Shown here piece after piece: positions 62,811 to 64,000 of a stretch of 64,000 nt of DNA (positions within the stretch are counted from its first letter, which is position 1; each line of letters starts with the position of its first letter). The stretch comes from Silvibacterium dinghuense (GTDB lineage Bacteria > Acidobacteriota > Terriglobia > Terriglobales > Acidobacteriaceae): NCBI RefSeq assembly GCF_004123295.1, contig NZ_SDMK01000001.1, positions 2,046,001 through 2,110,000 of the forward strand. The letters run 5' to 3'. The position numbers and the translations under genes are program-made. The notes beneath the pieces were generated by a model that searched no databases, was not told where the DNA came from, and saw only the letters and a list, made by a program, of their open reading frames with translations.

Positions 62811-63743
62811 CTAGCTGTCAAAGTGATCGAGAAGAGCGTCGAAATCTTCGAGGCGGGCGTATTCGATGATGACGCGGCCCCGGCCTTTCTTGTCTTCGAT
62901 ACGCACTTTGAGCCCGAGAGCGCGCTGGATGCGGAGCTCGGCCTCGCGGACATTGGGATCGCCTGCCTGGCGATCCTCCTTTTCCTTGCCCTTTTCCTTC
63001 TTTTCCGGGTTCAGAATGCCCTGCACGTAGCTTTCGGTCTGTCGTACAGACATCGAAAGCGCGAGGACTTTCTGTGCCGCGGAGAGAATCGTTTCAGGAT
63101 TTTCCAGTGCCAGCAGGGCGCGGGCATGACCGAAGCTAAGTTCAGCGGCTTCCACCTTGGCCTGAATTGCTTCTGGAAGGCGGAGCAGCCGAAGGAAGTT
63201 CGAGACCGAGGCGCGATCCTTGCCCGTGCGCTTGGCCATCTGCTCCTGCGTCATCTTGAACTCGCCGGCAAGGCGGTTATAAGCGCGCGCCTGCTCCATC
63301 GGGTTCAGGTCTGTGCGCTGCAGGTTTTCGACGATGGTCATCTCCATCGCCAGCTCATCTGATACGGTCTTCAGGATGGCGGGGATGGTTTCCTTGCCTG
63401 CGCGCTGCGAGGCAAGCCAGCGGCGCTCGCCGGCAATCAGCTGAAAGCGTCCATTGGCCAGGGGGCGGACGAGAATCGGCTGCACCACTCCGGTGGCGGC
63501 GATCGAGGCTGCCAGCTCGTTGAGCTGCGTTTCGTCAAAGCGGGTACGAGTCTGATAAGGGTTCTTGTCGATCTCGCCAACCGGGATCTCGCGTGGGGTG
63601 CCTTCCAGGACCTGCGGCTTGGGTTCCGGCTCCGGCGCGGGCTTTGCCGGTGCGGGAGCTGCGGCGCGGGGCAGCAGCGTATCGAGTCCACGGCCGAGAG
63701 CGCGGCGCTTGGGTGCTTCTTTTGGGGAGGTGGCTGGCGGCAT
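62811..63743 (-). CDS. parB: Chromosome-partitioning protein ParB
   Basis: 310 residues. N-terminal KRRALGRGLDTLLPR, a Pro/Ala/Glu linker, ParB/Srx CTPase core with NPYQTRTRFDE, VQPILVRPL, and GERRW (usual GERRxRA), then HTH EQMAKRTGKDRASVSNFLRL and a C-terminal dimerisation domain. Loads at parS and slides as a clamp to segregate the chromosome. Its gene starts 68 bp downstream of the parA stop. No parS site of consensus type was noticed in the window. Confidence 0.96.
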   Translation of the reverse strand: MPPATSPKEAPKRRALGRGLDTLLPRAAAPAPAKPAPEPEPKPQVLEGTPREIPVGEIDKNPYQTRTRFDETQLNELAASIAATGVVQPILVRPLANGRFQLIAGERRWLASQRAGKETIPAILKTVSDELAMEMTIVENLQRTDLNPMEQARAYNRLAGEFKMTQEQMAKRTGKDRASVSNFLRLLRLPEAIQAKVEAAELSFGHARALLALENPETILSAAQKVLALSMSVRQTESYVQGILNPEKKEKGKEKEDRQAGDPNVREAELRIQRALGLKVRIEDKKGRGRVIIEYARLEDFDALLDHFDS

Positions 63744-63811
63744 GGGCGAATCCTTCGAGCGGGAGAGTGATGTCAGGGTACAGGCGGAACAAGTGAGGCG
63801 AATCGGATGCC

Positions 63812-64000
63812 TCAGCCGTAAGGCCAGAAGCGAACCTTGGCTGCCGGTTTCGATGCCGCTGCAGCCTTGCGTTCCTTGGCTTTGGGGCTGACGCGCTTGT
63901 GGCGGCTGAGGAGCTCCTCAGCCAGCTCGGCATAGCTTTCCGCGCCACGCGAGCGCGGGTCATATAAAAGGACAGGCTTGCCATAGCTTGGCGCTTCGGC
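63812..64000 (-). CDS. parA: ParA-family ATPase, C-terminal end (partial)
   Basis: 62 residues remain; the gene continues past base 64000. The end SYGKPVLLYDPRSRGAESYA is the typical C-terminal sequence of ParA/Soj, followed by ELAEELLSRHK and a short Ala/Lys tail ending RFWPYG. ParA uses ATP to move ParB-parS complexes. Order parA-parB fits the usual operon. The P-loop is outside the window. Confidence 0.88.
   Translation of the reverse strand, partial: AEAPSYGKPVLLYDPRSRGAESYAELAEELLSRHKRVSPKAKERKAAAASKPAAKVRFWPYG

Noticed and set aside
62811-64000. parS sites near parAB
   Set aside because: No sequence close to the consensus GTTTCACGTGAAAC was noticed in this window.

Overview
This window looks like a chromosomal segment of an acidobacterium, most likely class Terriglobia (Acidobacteriaceae). 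The lineage is inferred from four very large MacB/FtsX-type permeases of the 'acidobacterial duplicated orphan permease' (ADOP) kind with no ATPase beside them, two PadR regulators placed directly upstream of such permeases, high GC content, many ATGA gene overlaps, and dispersed short repeats typical of these genomes. I recognised no tRNA, rRNA, CRISPR array or prophage.

Layout. 1-3.4 kb: end of an ECF-type sigma factor translationally coupled to a TonB-like membrane protein, a deoxynucleoside kinase, and a GNAT acetyltransferase overlapping a polysaccharide deacetylase. 3.4-9.3 kb: a secreted beta-helix protein, an ABC exporter (ATPase plus permease) and an EAL-HDOD signalling protein. 9.3-16.6 kb: a peptide-processing neighbourhood with HIT protein, Ste24-like M48 membrane protease, two overlapping exported TldD-family proteins (one with intact zinc ligands, one without), an exported amidohydrolase and an ICMT-like methyltransferase. 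16.6-20 kb: HU, DUF2461, DUF3455 and a RES-Xre toxin-antitoxin pair. 20-29.5 kb: an ADOP permease, a MITE-like element, an SDR-AKR oxidoreductase pair, an exported M1 aminopeptidase and a PadR-ADOP unit. 29.5-36.5 kb: a RAYT transposase framed by perfect inverted REP arms, hisS, a small membrane protein framed by inverted repeats, a purine permease, a DUF4397 lipoprotein, a long AT-richer intergenic region and dnaN. 36.5-45 kb: a DUF5009 membrane acyltransferase, a YXWXGXW protein and PadR-ADOP-ADOP. 45-50.5 kb: lipB, hicBA, lpdA, a Uma2 nuclease and hemB. 50.5-64 kb: mutS2, an orphan cytidylate-kinase-like protein, a Na+/H+ antiporter, a 2-oxoacid dehydrogenase E2 with two lipoyl domains, purEK, a TonB-like protein with murQ, and parB with the end of parA.

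Functional links. lipB, lpdA and the E2 gene lie within about 13 kb and all serve lipoate-dependent dehydrogenases. purE-purK are overlapping purine-biosynthesis genes. dnaN and parAB mark a replication and segregation neighbourhood, and the AT-richer stretch before dnaN holds several DnaA-box-like motifs. The least ordinary parts are the exported active/inactive TldD-like pair inside a peptide-processing neighbourhood, the sigma factor coupled to an apparent anti-sigma/TonB fusion, the identical core promoters in front of both PadR genes, and several dispersed inverted-repeat families, three of which frame a single small gene.
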